Shown piece by piece: positions 8,024-16,167 of a stretch of 64,000 nt of DNA (its first letter is position 1; every line of letters starts with the position of its first letter). The position numbers and the translations under genes were made by a program. The DNA is from Pseudobacillus lumedeiriae (lineage in GTDB: Bacteria > Bacillota > Bacilli > Bacillales > Domibacillaceae). The stretch is taken from NCBI RefSeq assembly GCF_044891285.1, contig NZ_JAUIYO010000001.1:434001-498000 (forward strand), in the 5' to 3' direction. Under the pieces are notes generated by a model. The model was not told the origin of the DNA, made no database searches, and saw nothing but the letters and a program-made list of their open reading frames with translations.

Positions 8024-10666
8024 TTACCCTTGCATTTCTTTCATGCGCGCTTCAACAGAGGCGCGTTTTTCTAAATAATCTTGTTCTTTCGCACGTTCTT
8101 CATCAACGACTTTTTGCGGAGCTTTGCTGATGAATCGCTCGTTGCCAAGTTTTTTCTGAACGCGTTCCACTTCACTGTTCCATTTATCCCATTCTTTTTG
8201 CAGACGGGTAATTTCTTCTTCGATGTTGATTAAGCCTTCAAGCGGCAAGAATAATTCTGCACCAGTGACAACAGCTGTCATCGCTTTATCAGGAGCCGCT
8301 GCATCGATGGATAGAATCAGTTCTTCTGGATTACAGAAGCGTTCAATGTATGCACGGTTGCGTTCCAATGTGTTCAGTACCGTTTCATCTTTCGCTTTCA
8401 CGATCAATTTAATTTTTTTGCTGAGCGGTGTGTTTACTTCAGCGCGGATATTACGCACAGAACGAATGATATCAACGAGCAGCTTCATGTCAGCCGCTGC
8501 TTGTTGATCAGACAACGCTGCATCTGCTTCCGGCCATTTAGATGTGACAATCGTCTCCCCACTGTGCGGCAGGTTCTGCCATATTTCCTCGGTAATAAAC
8601 GGCATGAATGGATGTAAAAGACGCATCGTGTTGTCTAATACATAAGCAAGAATCGAACGTGTCGTTTTCTTCGCTGCTTCGTCCTCACCGTACAGCGGAA
8701 GTTTAGACATTTCAATGTACCAATCACAGAAGTCATCCCAAATGAAGTTATAGAGCACACGGCCTACTTCACCGAACTCATAGCGGTCAGCAAGCTTCGT
8801 TACGTTGGTGATCGTGTCATTTAATCGTGTTAAAATCCATTTGTCGGCAACGGATTTCTCACCGTTCAAATCAATTTCTTCATATTTCAATCCATCCATA
8901 TTCATTAACGCAAAACGGGAAGCGTTCCAAATCTTATTGGCAAAATTCCAGACAGACTCCACTTTTTCCACTGAGAAGCGAAGATCTTGTCCCGGCGAGC
9001 TGCCCGTTGATAGGAAGTAGCGCAAAGAATCTGCTCCGTACTGATCAATGACTTCCATCGGGTCTACACCGTTTCCTAATGACTTACTCATCTTCCGGCC
9101 TTCTGCGTCGCGGACAAGTCCATGAATGAGGACATCTTTAAATGGACGCTCGCCTGTGAATTCCAGACCTTGGAAAATCATACGGGACACCCAGAAGAAA
9201 ATAATATCATAACCAGTCACGAGCGCAGCTGTCGGATAATAACGTTTAAAGTCAGCGGCTGCTTCATCCGGCCAGCCCATCGTTGAAAACGGCCATAGGG
9301 CAGAACTGAACCACGTATCAAGTACATCTGTATCTTGTTCCCAGTTCTCCGCATCTGTTGGCTCTTCATGTCCGACGTATACTTCTCCTGTTTCTTTATG
9401 GTACCAAGCTGGAATACGATGCCCCCACCAAAGCTGGCGGGAAATACACCAGTCACGAATATTCTCCATCCAATGAAGATAAGTTTTTTCAAAGCGGTCC
9501 GGTACGAAGTTGACTTTGTCTTCCTTCGCTTGCAGCTTAATCGCTTCATCGGCAAGCGGCTGCATTTTGACGAACCATTGAGTCGATAAGTACGGTTCTA
9601 CGACTGCACCGCTGCGCTCTGAATGGCCGACGGAATGCATATGATCTTCGATTTCGAACAGTACGCCTGCTTCTTGCAAATCCTTCACAATTTGCTTACG
9701 GCATTCAAAACGATCCATTCCGCTATATTTGCCGGCGCGGTCATTCATCGTACCGTCTTCATTCATTACGAGGATACGTTCTAGATTATGACGATTACCA
9801 ATTTCAAAGTCATTCGGATCATGAGCTGGTGTAATTTTCACCGCACCAGAACCGAACTCCATATCCACATAGTCATCGCCGACAATTGGAATTTCCCGGC
9901 CGACAATTGGCAGAATGACTGTTTTTCCAATTAAATGCTTATAACGCTCATCTTCTGGATGAACAGCAACAGCTGTATCACCAAGCATCGTTTCTGGACG
10001 GGTCGTTGCCACTTCAATATGGCCGCTGCCGTCAGCAAGTGGATATTTCATATGGTAAAAAGCGCCTTGTACGTCTTTGTAAATGACTTCAATATCAGAC
10101 AGCGCCGTTTTCGTTGCCGGATCCCAGTTAATGATATATTCGCCTCGATAAATCAGTTCCTTGTTGTAAAGCGTAACGAATACTTCACGAACGGCTTTCG
10201 ATAAGCCTTCATCCAACGTAAAGCGTTCGCGGCTGTAATCAAGGCCCAGACCCATCTTCGCCCATTGCTGACGAATAAATCCTGCATATTCTTCTTTCCA
10301 TTTCCATGCTTCTTCTAAAAATTTCTCCCGGCCAAGATCATAGCGTGTCTTGCCTTCTTCACGCAGCTTTTGTTCTACTTTCGCCTGTGTAGCAATCCCG
10401 GCATGGTCCATGCCCGGCAGCCAAAGAACGTCATACCCTTGCATCCGCTTCATCCGCGTTAAAATATCTTGCAAAGTCGTATCCCACGCATGACCGAGGT
10501 GAAGTTTTCCTGTTACGTTTGGCGGCGGAATAACGATCGTATACGGCGGCTTCGTTTCATCATCTTTCGCTTCGAAATATTTTCCTTGTACCCACCAGTC
10601 ATATCGGCCTTGCTCAATGGCTTGTGGATCATATTTTGTCGGCATCGACAATTCGTTGTTTTCCAT
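8024..10666 (-). CDS. valS: Valine--tRNA ligase
   Basis: An 880-residue class I aminoacyl-tRNA synthetase charging tRNA-Val. The HIGH-type motif PNVTGKLHLGHA is at residues 49-60 and the KMSKS loop appears as GRKMSKSLGNGVDP near residue 525. Between them is the CP1 editing domain that removes mischarged threonine. The last about 65 residues form the arginine/lysine/glutamate-rich coiled coil typical of ValRS. The ATG at 10666 has AGGAGGAAATATTG upstream; the frame is open further up only through the T-box leader. Expression is controlled by the valine-specific T-box directly upstream. Confidence 0.98.
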   Translation of the reverse strand: MENNELSMPTKYDPQAIEQGRYDWWVQGKYFEAKDDETKPPYTIVIPPPNVTGKLHLGHAWDTTLQDILTRMKRMQGYDVLWLPGMDHAGIATQAKVEQKLREEGKTRYDLGREKFLEEAWKWKEEYAGFIRQQWAKMGLGLDYSRERFTLDEGLSKAVREVFVTLYNKELIYRGEYIINWDPATKTALSDIEVIYKDVQGAFYHMKYPLADGSGHIEVATTRPETMLGDTAVAVHPEDERYKHLIGKTVILPIVGREIPIVGDDYVDMEFGSGAVKITPAHDPNDFEIGNRHNLERILVMNEDGTMNDRAGKYSGMDRFECRKQIVKDLQEAGVLFEIEDHMHSVGHSERSGAVVEPYLSTQWFVKMQPLADEAIKLQAKEDKVNFVPDRFEKTYLHWMENIRDWCISRQLWWGHRIPAWYHKETGEVYVGHEEPTDAENWEQDTDVLDTWFSSALWPFSTMGWPDEAAADFKRYYPTAALVTGYDIIFFWVSRMIFQGLEFTGERPFKDVLIHGLVRDAEGRKMSKSLGNGVDPMEVIDQYGADSLRYFLSTGSSPGQDLRFSVEKVESVWNFANKIWNASRFALMNMDGLKYEEIDLNGEKSVADKWILTRLNDTITNVTKLADRYEFGEVGRVLYNFIWDDFCDWYIEMSKLPLYGEDEAAKKTTRSILAYVLDNTMRLLHPFMPFITEEIWQNLPHSGETIVTSKWPEADAALSDQQAAADMKLLVDIIRSVRNIRAEVNTPLSKKIKLIVKAKDETVLNTLERNRAYIERFCNPEELILSIDAAAPDKAMTAVVTGAELFLPLEGLINIEEEITRLQKEWDKWNSEVERVQKKLGNERFISKAPQKVVDEERAKEQDYLEKRASVEARMKEMQG

Positions 10667-10686
10667 CAATATTTCCTCCTTATTTG

Positions 10687-10945
10687 CACAAAAAAACTCC
10701 TGTCGCCAAAAGGACGAAGGAGTTGTTCGCGGTACCACCTTTTTTCATGAATGACTGCAGCTAAGCAGAGCCATTCAGCTCTCAATCCATTAACGGCTGG
10801 CAACCGGCTTCTACTACTAAGAAATTCGCAGAAGCAGCTCGCGGGCGACATTCCAAAGGAGCTTTGCGGAAAGCTTTTCAGCCGTGAGCTTTCCTCTCTT
10901 TAAGCAAACACTATCTTCGTACTCTTCCCGGTCAGTGCTTTTCTA
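10687..10945 (-). ncRNA. T-box leader of valS (specifier GUC, Val)
   Basis: A tRNA-sensing T-box riboswitch. On the minus strand it has an AGAGAG bulge sequence (AAAGAGAGGAAAGC), a specifier region GGAATGTCGCCCGCGAG with the valine codon GTC at 10847-10849, the CGG...CCGTTA linker hairpin, and the T-box AAGGTGGTACCGCGA (10726-10742) complementary to the tRNA acceptor end. It ends in an intrinsic terminator (10690-10724, AACTCCTTCGTCC pairing with GGCGACAGGAGTT then T-run). Uncharged tRNA-Val should favour antitermination. Confidence 0.96.
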
Positions 10946-10957
10946 TATCACTCATAT

Positions 10958-10985
10958 ATTATCGAAAAAAGGGCGCAATCGTCAA
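10958..10985 (-). promoter_or_regulatory. Sigma-A promoter of the valS T-box transcript
   Basis: Read on the minus strand it is TTGACG, a 16-bp spacer, then GATAAT. The -35 box overlaps the TGA stop codon of the upstream nitroreductase gene. Confidence 0.65.
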
Positions 10986-11728
10986 TCTTTCTTCCCGTTA
11001 TTTTTTATAAAACCTTTCGACTGCAGAAAGTCAAACATATACGCCCTGCGCGGCTCTGATAAAAAGGAAGCCATTCCGCTCGTCCAGGCTGCATCTTTTT
11101 TATTGGCTGTACGGCTGGCATAGTATGCCCCCATTTGTTCATCATACTCCGGCAGCAAATGATCATACTTTTCTTCATCATACGAATCTTCATGCAAAAT
11201 GGCTTCCAGCGGCAGGCGCGGCTTCACTTCATTCGATTCTGCCGGCACACCGACTGTTAAACCGAACAGCGGAATTACATAGTCCGGCAAATGAAGCAGC
11301 TCGCTGATCGCTTGCGGATTGTTGCGCACGCCGCCGATATAACAAATGCCGTACCCTTTTGATTCAGCAGCAATAACAAAATTTTGGGCAAACAGCGCAG
11401 TGTCAATGACAGCAACGAGCAGACTATCCGCCCCGCTTCCTTCAAAGGGCTTCCCATGAAGTGTGACTGCTTTTTCCAGCCGTTTCAAGTCGGCACAGAA
11501 AATGAGCGGCAGGGCAGCAGATTCAAATTGCTGTTTGTTCTTTGATAATTCTCCGAGTTTCACTTGCTTCTCGCGATCTTTCACACGTATAACAGAATAT
11601 GCCTGCACAAAATGAGAGCTTGCAGCATGCTGGGCAGCTTCGAGCAGCTCAAAGAACGTTTCATCAGAAATCGGCTCCTCTTTGTATTTTCGAACAGACA
11701 CATGCGACTTCAACAAATCCAACATCAT
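10982..11728 (-). CDS. NADPH-dependent flavin nitroreductase (NfrA family)
   Basis: A protein of about 248 residues of the oxygen-insensitive nitroreductase family, an FMN enzyme that reduces nitro or quinone compounds and flavin with NADPH. It shows the FMN-binding start SHVSVRKYKEEPISDE, the AAQHAASSHFVQAYSVI segment, GSGADSLLVAVIDTALFAQN, GYGICYIGGVRNNP, and a C-terminal tail as in the NfrA/Frp subgroup. GGGGAGG precedes a run of near ATG codons, and spacing favours 11728 or 11725 over the ATG at 11734. It stands between valS and ysxE, where B. subtilis has no such gene. The exact subgroup and substrate are uncertain. Confidence 0.85.
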   Translation of the reverse strand: MMLDLLKSHVSVRKYKEEPISDETFFELLEAAQHAASSHFVQAYSVIRVKDREKQVKLGELSKNKQQFESAALPLIFCADLKRLEKAVTLHGKPFEGSGADSLLVAVIDTALFAQNFVIAAESKGYGICYIGGVRNNPQAISELLHLPDYVIPLFGLTVGVPAESNEVKPRLPLEAILHEDSYDEEKYDHLLPEYDEQMGAYYASRTANKKDAAWTSGMASFLSEPRRAYMFDFLQSKGFIKNNGKKD

Positions 11729-11914
11729 TACCATCCTCCCCTTTTCTCCTCATAAACAAACATATGTATTAGCGATCTTCTCTTTTTCAACGTAAATCAA
11801 TGTCCATCATCTGTCAATTTTCTTGCCTTCCCCTGCTAAAAATCACCTCTTGTTCTCTGCTACATATAATAAAAAAGAACGCTTAACGATATCAAGCAAC
11901 AGGCAGGTGTCATT

Positions 11915-12106
11915 ATGAGAAGAAGATACAATCCTTATTCTTTGCCTCCGTGGCTGCGGACAGTCCGGCGTGTCTGCTGTCAGCTGGCTATCCCCTTTTG
12001 CATTTTCCAAGGTATACGCACCATTTTCATTCCAACACCATTGGACGTGATCGTTTTGGCTATTTTTGTTCTCATTGCCGTTGCTCTTCATCTCGAGTGG
12101 ATTTGA
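11915..12106 (+). CDS. Small membrane protein of unknown function (63 aa)
   Basis: A 63-residue protein with a basic, proline-containing N-terminus (MRRRYNPYSLPPWLRTVRRV) and two hydrophobic stretches (about 21-35 and 42-60), ending HLEWI. The ATG has AGGCAGGTG upstream and the gene ends ahead of a strong hairpin terminator, so I take it as real. It is transcribed against its neighbours. I do not recognise the family beyond a small conserved-looking membrane protein of Bacillaceae. The arginine-rich N-terminus suggests a cytoplasmic N-terminus. Confidence 0.65.
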   Translation: MRRRYNPYSLPPWLRTVRRVCCQLAIPFCIFQGIRTIFIPTPLDVIVLAIFVLIAVALHLEWI

Positions 12107-12140
12107 AATAGACACGAATTTCTGCTCACTTTTAGATCAC

Positions 12141-12191
12141 AAGACGAGCCTCTCTGAAAAGTTTATACACCCTTTTAGAGAGGCTCGTCTT
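12141..12191. terminator. Bidirectional terminator between the 63-aa membrane gene and ysxE
   Basis: A near-perfect stem, AAGACGAGCCTCTCT pairing with AGAGAGGCTCGTCTT, with A and T runs inside and outside the arms. It could end the plus-strand small gene and minus-strand transcripts from ysxE. The 281-nt gap 12107-12387 otherwise holds only the family B remnant. Confidence 0.7.
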
Positions 12192-12300
12192 CTACTTGTT
12201 AGGATTGTTCATCATAGGTGAATGAAAACTTCTTCTTCCTAACGAGCGATATATTTATCAAATGTAACGATATACATATTGGGGACATTTTTTCATAGAA

Positions 12301-12352
12301 GGCTCTACTTTGTTGATTGGTGCGGAAATCAACAGGAACATTTAACACAGCC
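12301..12352 (-). repeat. Dispersed palindromic repeat family B, copy 2 (short form)
   Basis: TTTGTTGATTGGTGCGGAAA then TCAACAGG is the reverse complement of the core seen at 43670-43691, followed by TTTAACACAGCC, which resembles the outer arm TTTAACATAGC. The variable centre of the family is absent here. Confidence 0.7.
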
Positions 12353-12387
12353 CCATGGAATAAACATCGTCAAATAGGAAATCCCCT

Positions 12388-13383
12388 TTACTCGCTGCTC
12401 TCTTCTTTCAGGCTAGTGACAAAATACTCAATGTTTTTCATTTGCCAATAATTCTTCTGAAGCTTCTTCGTATAGTGACATTCATTCTGTTTTTTTTGTC
12501 CCGAAAAATAATCAGCAATCGTTTCGTAAATGGCTCCTGGATAAGCCATATAGCTTTGAAATAATAATTTTTCCCCTTTTTTAAGTGGAAAAAACTCTGT
12601 GTAATACGTAAACAACTCACCCGCGGCGGCAGACCCCTCCGGAAAAGCATCCAAGGCGCGGGCAAAGTAGGGAACCAAATCATGTATAGGTGTCCCCCTC
12701 CTAGATTGTTCTAAATTAATAAAATAGCCGCCCCCGTTCCGGTCAACAAGAAAATGAGCAGGGTCAAGCTGTCCATGTACTTGAACCGTTCTTTCTTTTT
12801 TTTCGTCCTCAGTCGCTTCTTTCCACTCTTTCAGTTTTTCTTTCGCGTAAGAAAAAGCCTGAAGAATCTCTGTATAGTACAGGCAAAAAAGCAGCTGAAA
12901 CGGCGACATATACGTTTCCTTTTCCGAAAGCTCTAAAAATATCTCCAGATGATCTTCCTGCATTTTCCAAATATTCTCTATTCGCTCATACTGTTCTACA
13001 CGTTCATTTTTCGATACCGGCACATCGACCGCAGAGACTAAATGAAGTCTGGCCGCTTCTCGAAACATCTTTCTCTCCACTTCTTGCATCACTTGGCTGC
13101 CGTTTTCCACCCATGGCATTAAATAATAAATATAGGAGCCTTGAAGAATTCCATACCTGCCGTCTAAAGCTGGATAGACGGGAACAAATCGATGATAGCC
13201 CGCCTGATAAAACTTTTGCATATTGAATAAAAAATCCATCCCTCTTGCAGCAGGAATTCTTTTTAAAGCAAAGGTTCCTTTATCTGTAGATATTTTTTGT
13301 ACACGGCCCATTGTCTCTATATGCTTAGGTTTTATTCCGTAACTGTTCCAAATCGCTGAATAGGGCTGTTCCACTGTCTTCAC
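12388..13383 (-). CDS. ysxE: YsxE, CotS-family spore coat protein with kinase-like fold
   Basis: A 331-residue protein of the CotS/YutH/YsxE group, whose fold resembles choline/aminoglycoside kinases but has no proven kinase activity. It has a GTFALKRIPA segment near residue 35 in the place of the kinase VAIK lysine, and a catalytic-loop-like VHGQLDPAHFLVD near residue 205 where the usual HxD...N pattern is altered. B. subtilis YsxE is needed with SpoVID for coat encasement. It directly follows spoVID but a terminator lies between. The GTG start at 13383 has only a weak GCGGG ribosome-binding site; GTG three codons later is an alternative. Confidence 0.88.
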   Translation of the reverse strand: MKTVEQPYSAIWNSYGIKPKHIETMGRVQKISTDKGTFALKRIPAARGMDFLFNMQKFYQAGYHRFVPVYPALDGRYGILQGSYIYYLMPWVENGSQVMQEVERKMFREAARLHLVSAVDVPVSKNERVEQYERIENIWKMQEDHLEIFLELSEKETYMSPFQLLFCLYYTEILQAFSYAKEKLKEWKEATEDEKKERTVQVHGQLDPAHFLVDRNGGGYFINLEQSRRGTPIHDLVPYFARALDAFPEGSAAAGELFTYYTEFFPLKKGEKLLFQSYMAYPGAIYETIADYFSGQKKQNECHYTKKLQKNYWQMKNIEYFVTSLKEESSE

Positions 13384-13401
13384 CCGCTTTATAAAAAATA
13401 A

Positions 13402-13430
13402 GGCTGTCCCAATTTCAATCGGGAACAGCC
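13402..13430 (-). terminator. Rho-independent terminator of spoVID
   Basis: On the minus strand GGCTGTTCCCGATT-GAA-ATTGGGACAGCC is followed by TTATTTTTTA. Confidence 0.85.
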
Positions 13431-13436
13431 AGACCG

Positions 13437-14573
13437 TTAACGAGAAGGCGGTATATAAAGCACTTGACCTTCTTCAATGCTTTGATTCGTTTCTAATTTA
13501 TTCTCCCGAACTAAGTCGGTCACTGGCAGTTCATAGCGCTCTGCTATCTTTTGCAATGTATCATCTTTTTGAACAAAACATATTTTCCAGGTGACCATCT
13601 CTTCTGGTTCTTTTCTAGCAAAGAAGTCCGTCAATGTCATAGATTCTGTCTTTTTTAGTCCAAATGCTTTTTTCTTCTTTTGTTCTTTTACTTCAGGTTC
13701 CTGAGATGGCGATTCGGTCACGTCAGGAGATTCATTCGCTTCTATCGATTCTACAGACGGAGACTCAGCCGCGTTAGGAGATTCATTTGCCTCTATTGGC
13801 TCCACAGATGGAGACTCAGTCACATTAGGAGATTCATTTGTTTCTGTTGATGGCGCTCCTTGGCTGCCTTTATCTGAACGGACCCCTGAAGATTCTGTCA
13901 CCTGTTTTTCTTTTCTCTTCTCTATCGCTTGAACGAGCTGGCTTTCTACCTCTTTTTCCGATGTATCAGGCTGCCTTTTTACTTCCACTGAGAAATCCGC
14001 TTCTTCTTCTAATATCTCTTCCTCACTTACATCTAACTTTAATATTGAAAATTCCGCCTCTACTTTTTCAGCCGGATCATTTTCTTCTTTCTTTACTTTT
14101 TCACTCGCCTCCACCTTAGTATCTGGCGCTCTTTTCGCTTCTGCTTTTTCCTCTGCTACACCAGAGATCGATAAATCTACGACTAATTTCAAATTGGACT
14201 TTTCAGGGAATTCGTAGTCGAATGAATCAATGTAAATCTCCACATCTTCCATTTTAGAAATTCGGGATTTGGGTATGGTTATATCAATAGGAAAATGGTG
14301 GAAAAATTCACATTCACCGTCTCCACGCTCTAATACTTGCTGTACATATTTATAAGTATGTGTATTTGACTGCTGCTCTTCTCTTTGTTCTGCTGGGGCA
14401 TATTCTCCCGAAAGCTCTAAAAAACCATGCATTCTAACAAATTCTACATCTTCTTCTGTTTGAATTTGTGGATCAAGAGAAATAGAATATAATTCTCCTA
14501 CTTCCTTTCCAGCTGTAAACTGTACGGTTTCTTCTAATGAAAATCGTAAATACGATAGATCTTGAGACGTCAC
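13437..14573 (-). CDS. spoVID: SpoVID spore coat encasement morphogenetic protein
   Basis: A 378-residue coat morphogenetic protein that spreads the coat around the forespore. The N-terminal domain (about 1-145, including LRFSLEETVQFTAGKEVGEL and HFPIDITIPKSRISKMEDVE) matches the SpoVID beta-rich domain that binds SpoIVA/SpoVM-decorated membrane. A long acidic middle (about 150-320) contains three copies of a 17-residue unit beginning ESPN/D. The final about 50 residues are a LysM domain (FVQKDDTLQKIAERYELPV to VLYIPP) that targets peptidoglycan or lipid II. The GTG at 14573 follows AAAGGAGGAAATAAA. A sigma-E type promoter lies 86 nt upstream. Confidence 0.95.
   Translation of the reverse strand: MTSQDLSYLRFSLEETVQFTAGKEVGELYSISLDPQIQTEEDVEFVRMHGFLELSGEYAPAEQREEQQSNTHTYKYVQQVLERGDGECEFFHHFPIDITIPKSRISKMEDVEIYIDSFDYEFPEKSNLKLVVDLSISGVAEEKAEAKRAPDTKVEASEKVKKEENDPAEKVEAEFSILKLDVSEEEILEEEADFSVEVKRQPDTSEKEVESQLVQAIEKRKEKQVTESSGVRSDKGSQGAPSTETNESPNVTESPSVEPIEANESPNAAESPSVESIEANESPDVTESPSQEPEVKEQKKKKAFGLKKTESMTLTDFFARKEPEEMVTWKICFVQKDDTLQKIAERYELPVTDLVRENKLETNQSIEEGQVLYIPPSR
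13700..13850 (-). repeat. 51-bp in-frame tandem repeat within spoVID (about 3 units)
   Basis: The marker GGAGATTCATT recurs at 13726, 13777 and 13828, exactly 51 bp apart. It encodes ESPNVTESPSVEPIEAN-like 17-residue units in the acidic linker. Confidence 0.9.
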
Positions 14574-14658
14574 TTTATTTCCTCCTTTCAAGTCACCAGT
14601 CCTGCTTCATTCATTGGAATGACCGCATTCTATCTACATTCATCTTCTCCTACAATTT

Positions 14659-14688
14659 ATTTGTATGACACCTAAGCAAAGATTATGA
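14659..14688 (-). promoter_or_regulatory. Sigma-E type promoter of spoVID
   Basis: On the minus strand TCATA, a 16-bp spacer, then CATACAAAT, close to the sigma-E consensus (-35 ATA-type, -10 CATACAnT). It lies 86 nt ahead of the spoVID GTG, as expected for a mother-cell gene. Confidence 0.65.
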
Positions 14689-14735
14689 ACAATTGCCTCT
14701 TTCATGTTGATTAGGTCGTTTTTTCGGCACAAAAA

Positions 14736-14764
14736 AACCCGCCATTCATCGCAAAGGCGGGTTT
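14736..14764 (-). terminator. Rho-independent terminator of the hem operon
   Basis: On the minus strand AACCCGCC-TTTGCGATGAAT-GGCGGGTT followed by TTTTTG. It lies about 100 nt after hemL, with a family B repeat between. Confidence 0.88.
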
Positions 14765-14780
14765 TATCTTATTTTATTTT

Positions 14781-14860
14781 TTGGCTATGTTAGACTCCTC
14801 TGTTGATTTCCGCTGCAGGTACTTCTCTTTCCACTATAATCAACAATGATCATTAACATC
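14781..14860 (+). repeat. Dispersed palindromic repeat family B, copy 3
   Basis: TTGGCTATGTTAGACTCCTC then TGTTGATTTCCGCTGCAGG, a short centre, ACTATAATCAACAATG and CATTAACAT. The arms match copies 1, 5 and 6. It lies between the hemL stop and the hem terminator, so it is inside the hem transcript. Confidence 0.75.
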
Positions 14861-14862
14861 CC

Positions 14863-16152
14863 TTATTTTTTTAAACGGCTGAATGCTTTTTCAGCAGCTG
14901 CAATCGTATGTTCAATATCTTCAGCTGTATGAGCACTAGATAAGAACAATCCTTCAAACTGCGATGGCGGCAGGAATACACCTTCATTCGCCATTTCTCG
15001 GTAGTAATCAGCAAACCATTCAAGATCAGAGGTTTTTGCCTTTTCATAGTTCGTTACACGCTCGTTCGTAAAGAATAGGCCGATCATGGAGCCAGCGCGG
15101 TTAAATGTAATTGGAATGTTGTATTTTTCCGCTGCTCTAGTCAGTCCTTCTTCTAGACGATCTGCTTTACGTCCAAATTCTTCATACGTTTCCGGTGTCA
15201 GCTGGCGAAGGGTTTCTAGACCTGCTGTCATTGCCATAGGGTTTCCTGACAGCGTACCTGCTTGATAAACAGGGCCGCTTGGGGCTACTTGATTCATGAT
15301 ATCTGCTCGGCCGCCGTAAGCACCGACCGGGAGGCCGCCGCCAATTACTTTCCCTAGACACGTCAGATCAGGTGTGATTCCAAAGTAGCCTTGCGCACAA
15401 TGATAACCGACACGGAAACCTGTCATCACTTCATCAAAAATGAGAAGAGCTCCATTTTCCTTTGTTACTTCACGCAGCCCTTCCAGGAAACCTGGTTCTG
15501 GAGGAACGACTCCCATATTGCCAGCAACAGGTTCAACAATGACACAGGCAATATCATCGCCGAATTGTTCAAACGCATATTTTACCCCTTCAAGGTCGTT
15601 ATAAGGAACGGTAATCGTATTTTTCGCCACTCCTTCAGGTACACCTGGGCTGTCTGGAAGTCCTAATGTTGCCACACCAGAGCCTGCTTTAATCAACAGG
15701 GAGTCGCCATGGCCATGATAGCAGCCTTCAAACTTTAAAATTTTGCTGCGGCCTGTAAATCCGCGGGCAAGGCGAAGAGCACTCATCGTTGCTTCAGTTC
15801 CAGAAGAAACCATCCGAACGACTTCAATAGATGGAACACGTTCGATCACAAGCTTCGCCAGCTCATTCTCTACCAATGTAGAAGCTCCAAAACTCGTTCC
15901 AGTTTCTGCTGTCTTTTTTAACGCTTCGACTACCTGGTCATTCGCATGTCCTAAAATAAGCGGACCCCATGATAATACATAGTCAATGTATTCATTGCCG
16001 TCAATGTCATAAATTTTAGAGCCTTTTCCCCGCTCCATAAAGATGGGATCAATATTCACAGATTTAAAAGCACGTACCGGACTGTTCACACCGCCTGGCA
16101 TTAATTTAACTGCTTCTTGAAATGCTTGTTTTGATTTTTCATAAGAACGCAT
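14863..16152 (-). CDS. hemL: Glutamate-1-semialdehyde 2,1-aminomutase
   Basis: A 429-residue PLP enzyme that converts glutamate-1-semialdehyde to 5-aminolevulinate, the last ALA-forming step of the C5 pathway. It begins with the characteristic LMPGGVNSPVRAFKSV (residues 17-32). The class III aminotransferase core includes YIDYVLSWGPLILGHA, the LIFDEVMTGFRVGYHCAQ PLP aspartate region and the Schiff-base lysine in TCLGKVIGGGLPVGAYGG near residue 265. The ATG at 16152 follows AAGGGGAGGTTTCTTTC. It is the last gene of the hem operon, and a strong terminator follows. Confidence 0.98.
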   Translation of the reverse strand: MRSYEKSKQAFQEAVKLMPGGVNSPVRAFKSVNIDPIFMERGKGSKIYDIDGNEYIDYVLSWGPLILGHANDQVVEALKKTAETGTSFGASTLVENELAKLVIERVPSIEVVRMVSSGTEATMSALRLARGFTGRSKILKFEGCYHGHGDSLLIKAGSGVATLGLPDSPGVPEGVAKNTITVPYNDLEGVKYAFEQFGDDIACVIVEPVAGNMGVVPPEPGFLEGLREVTKENGALLIFDEVMTGFRVGYHCAQGYFGITPDLTCLGKVIGGGLPVGAYGGRADIMNQVAPSGPVYQAGTLSGNPMAMTAGLETLRQLTPETYEEFGRKADRLEEGLTRAAEKYNIPITFNRAGSMIGLFFTNERVTNYEKAKTSDLEWFADYYREMANEGVFLPPSQFEGLFLSSAHTAEDIEHTIAAAEKAFSRLKK

Positions 16153-16167
16153 GAAAGAAACCTCCCC

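Noticed and set aside
10666..10851. A short frame upstream of valS that could extend the synthetase or encode a peptide
   Set aside because: It overlaps the valine T-box terminator and antiterminator; the ribosome-binding site places the valS start at 10666.
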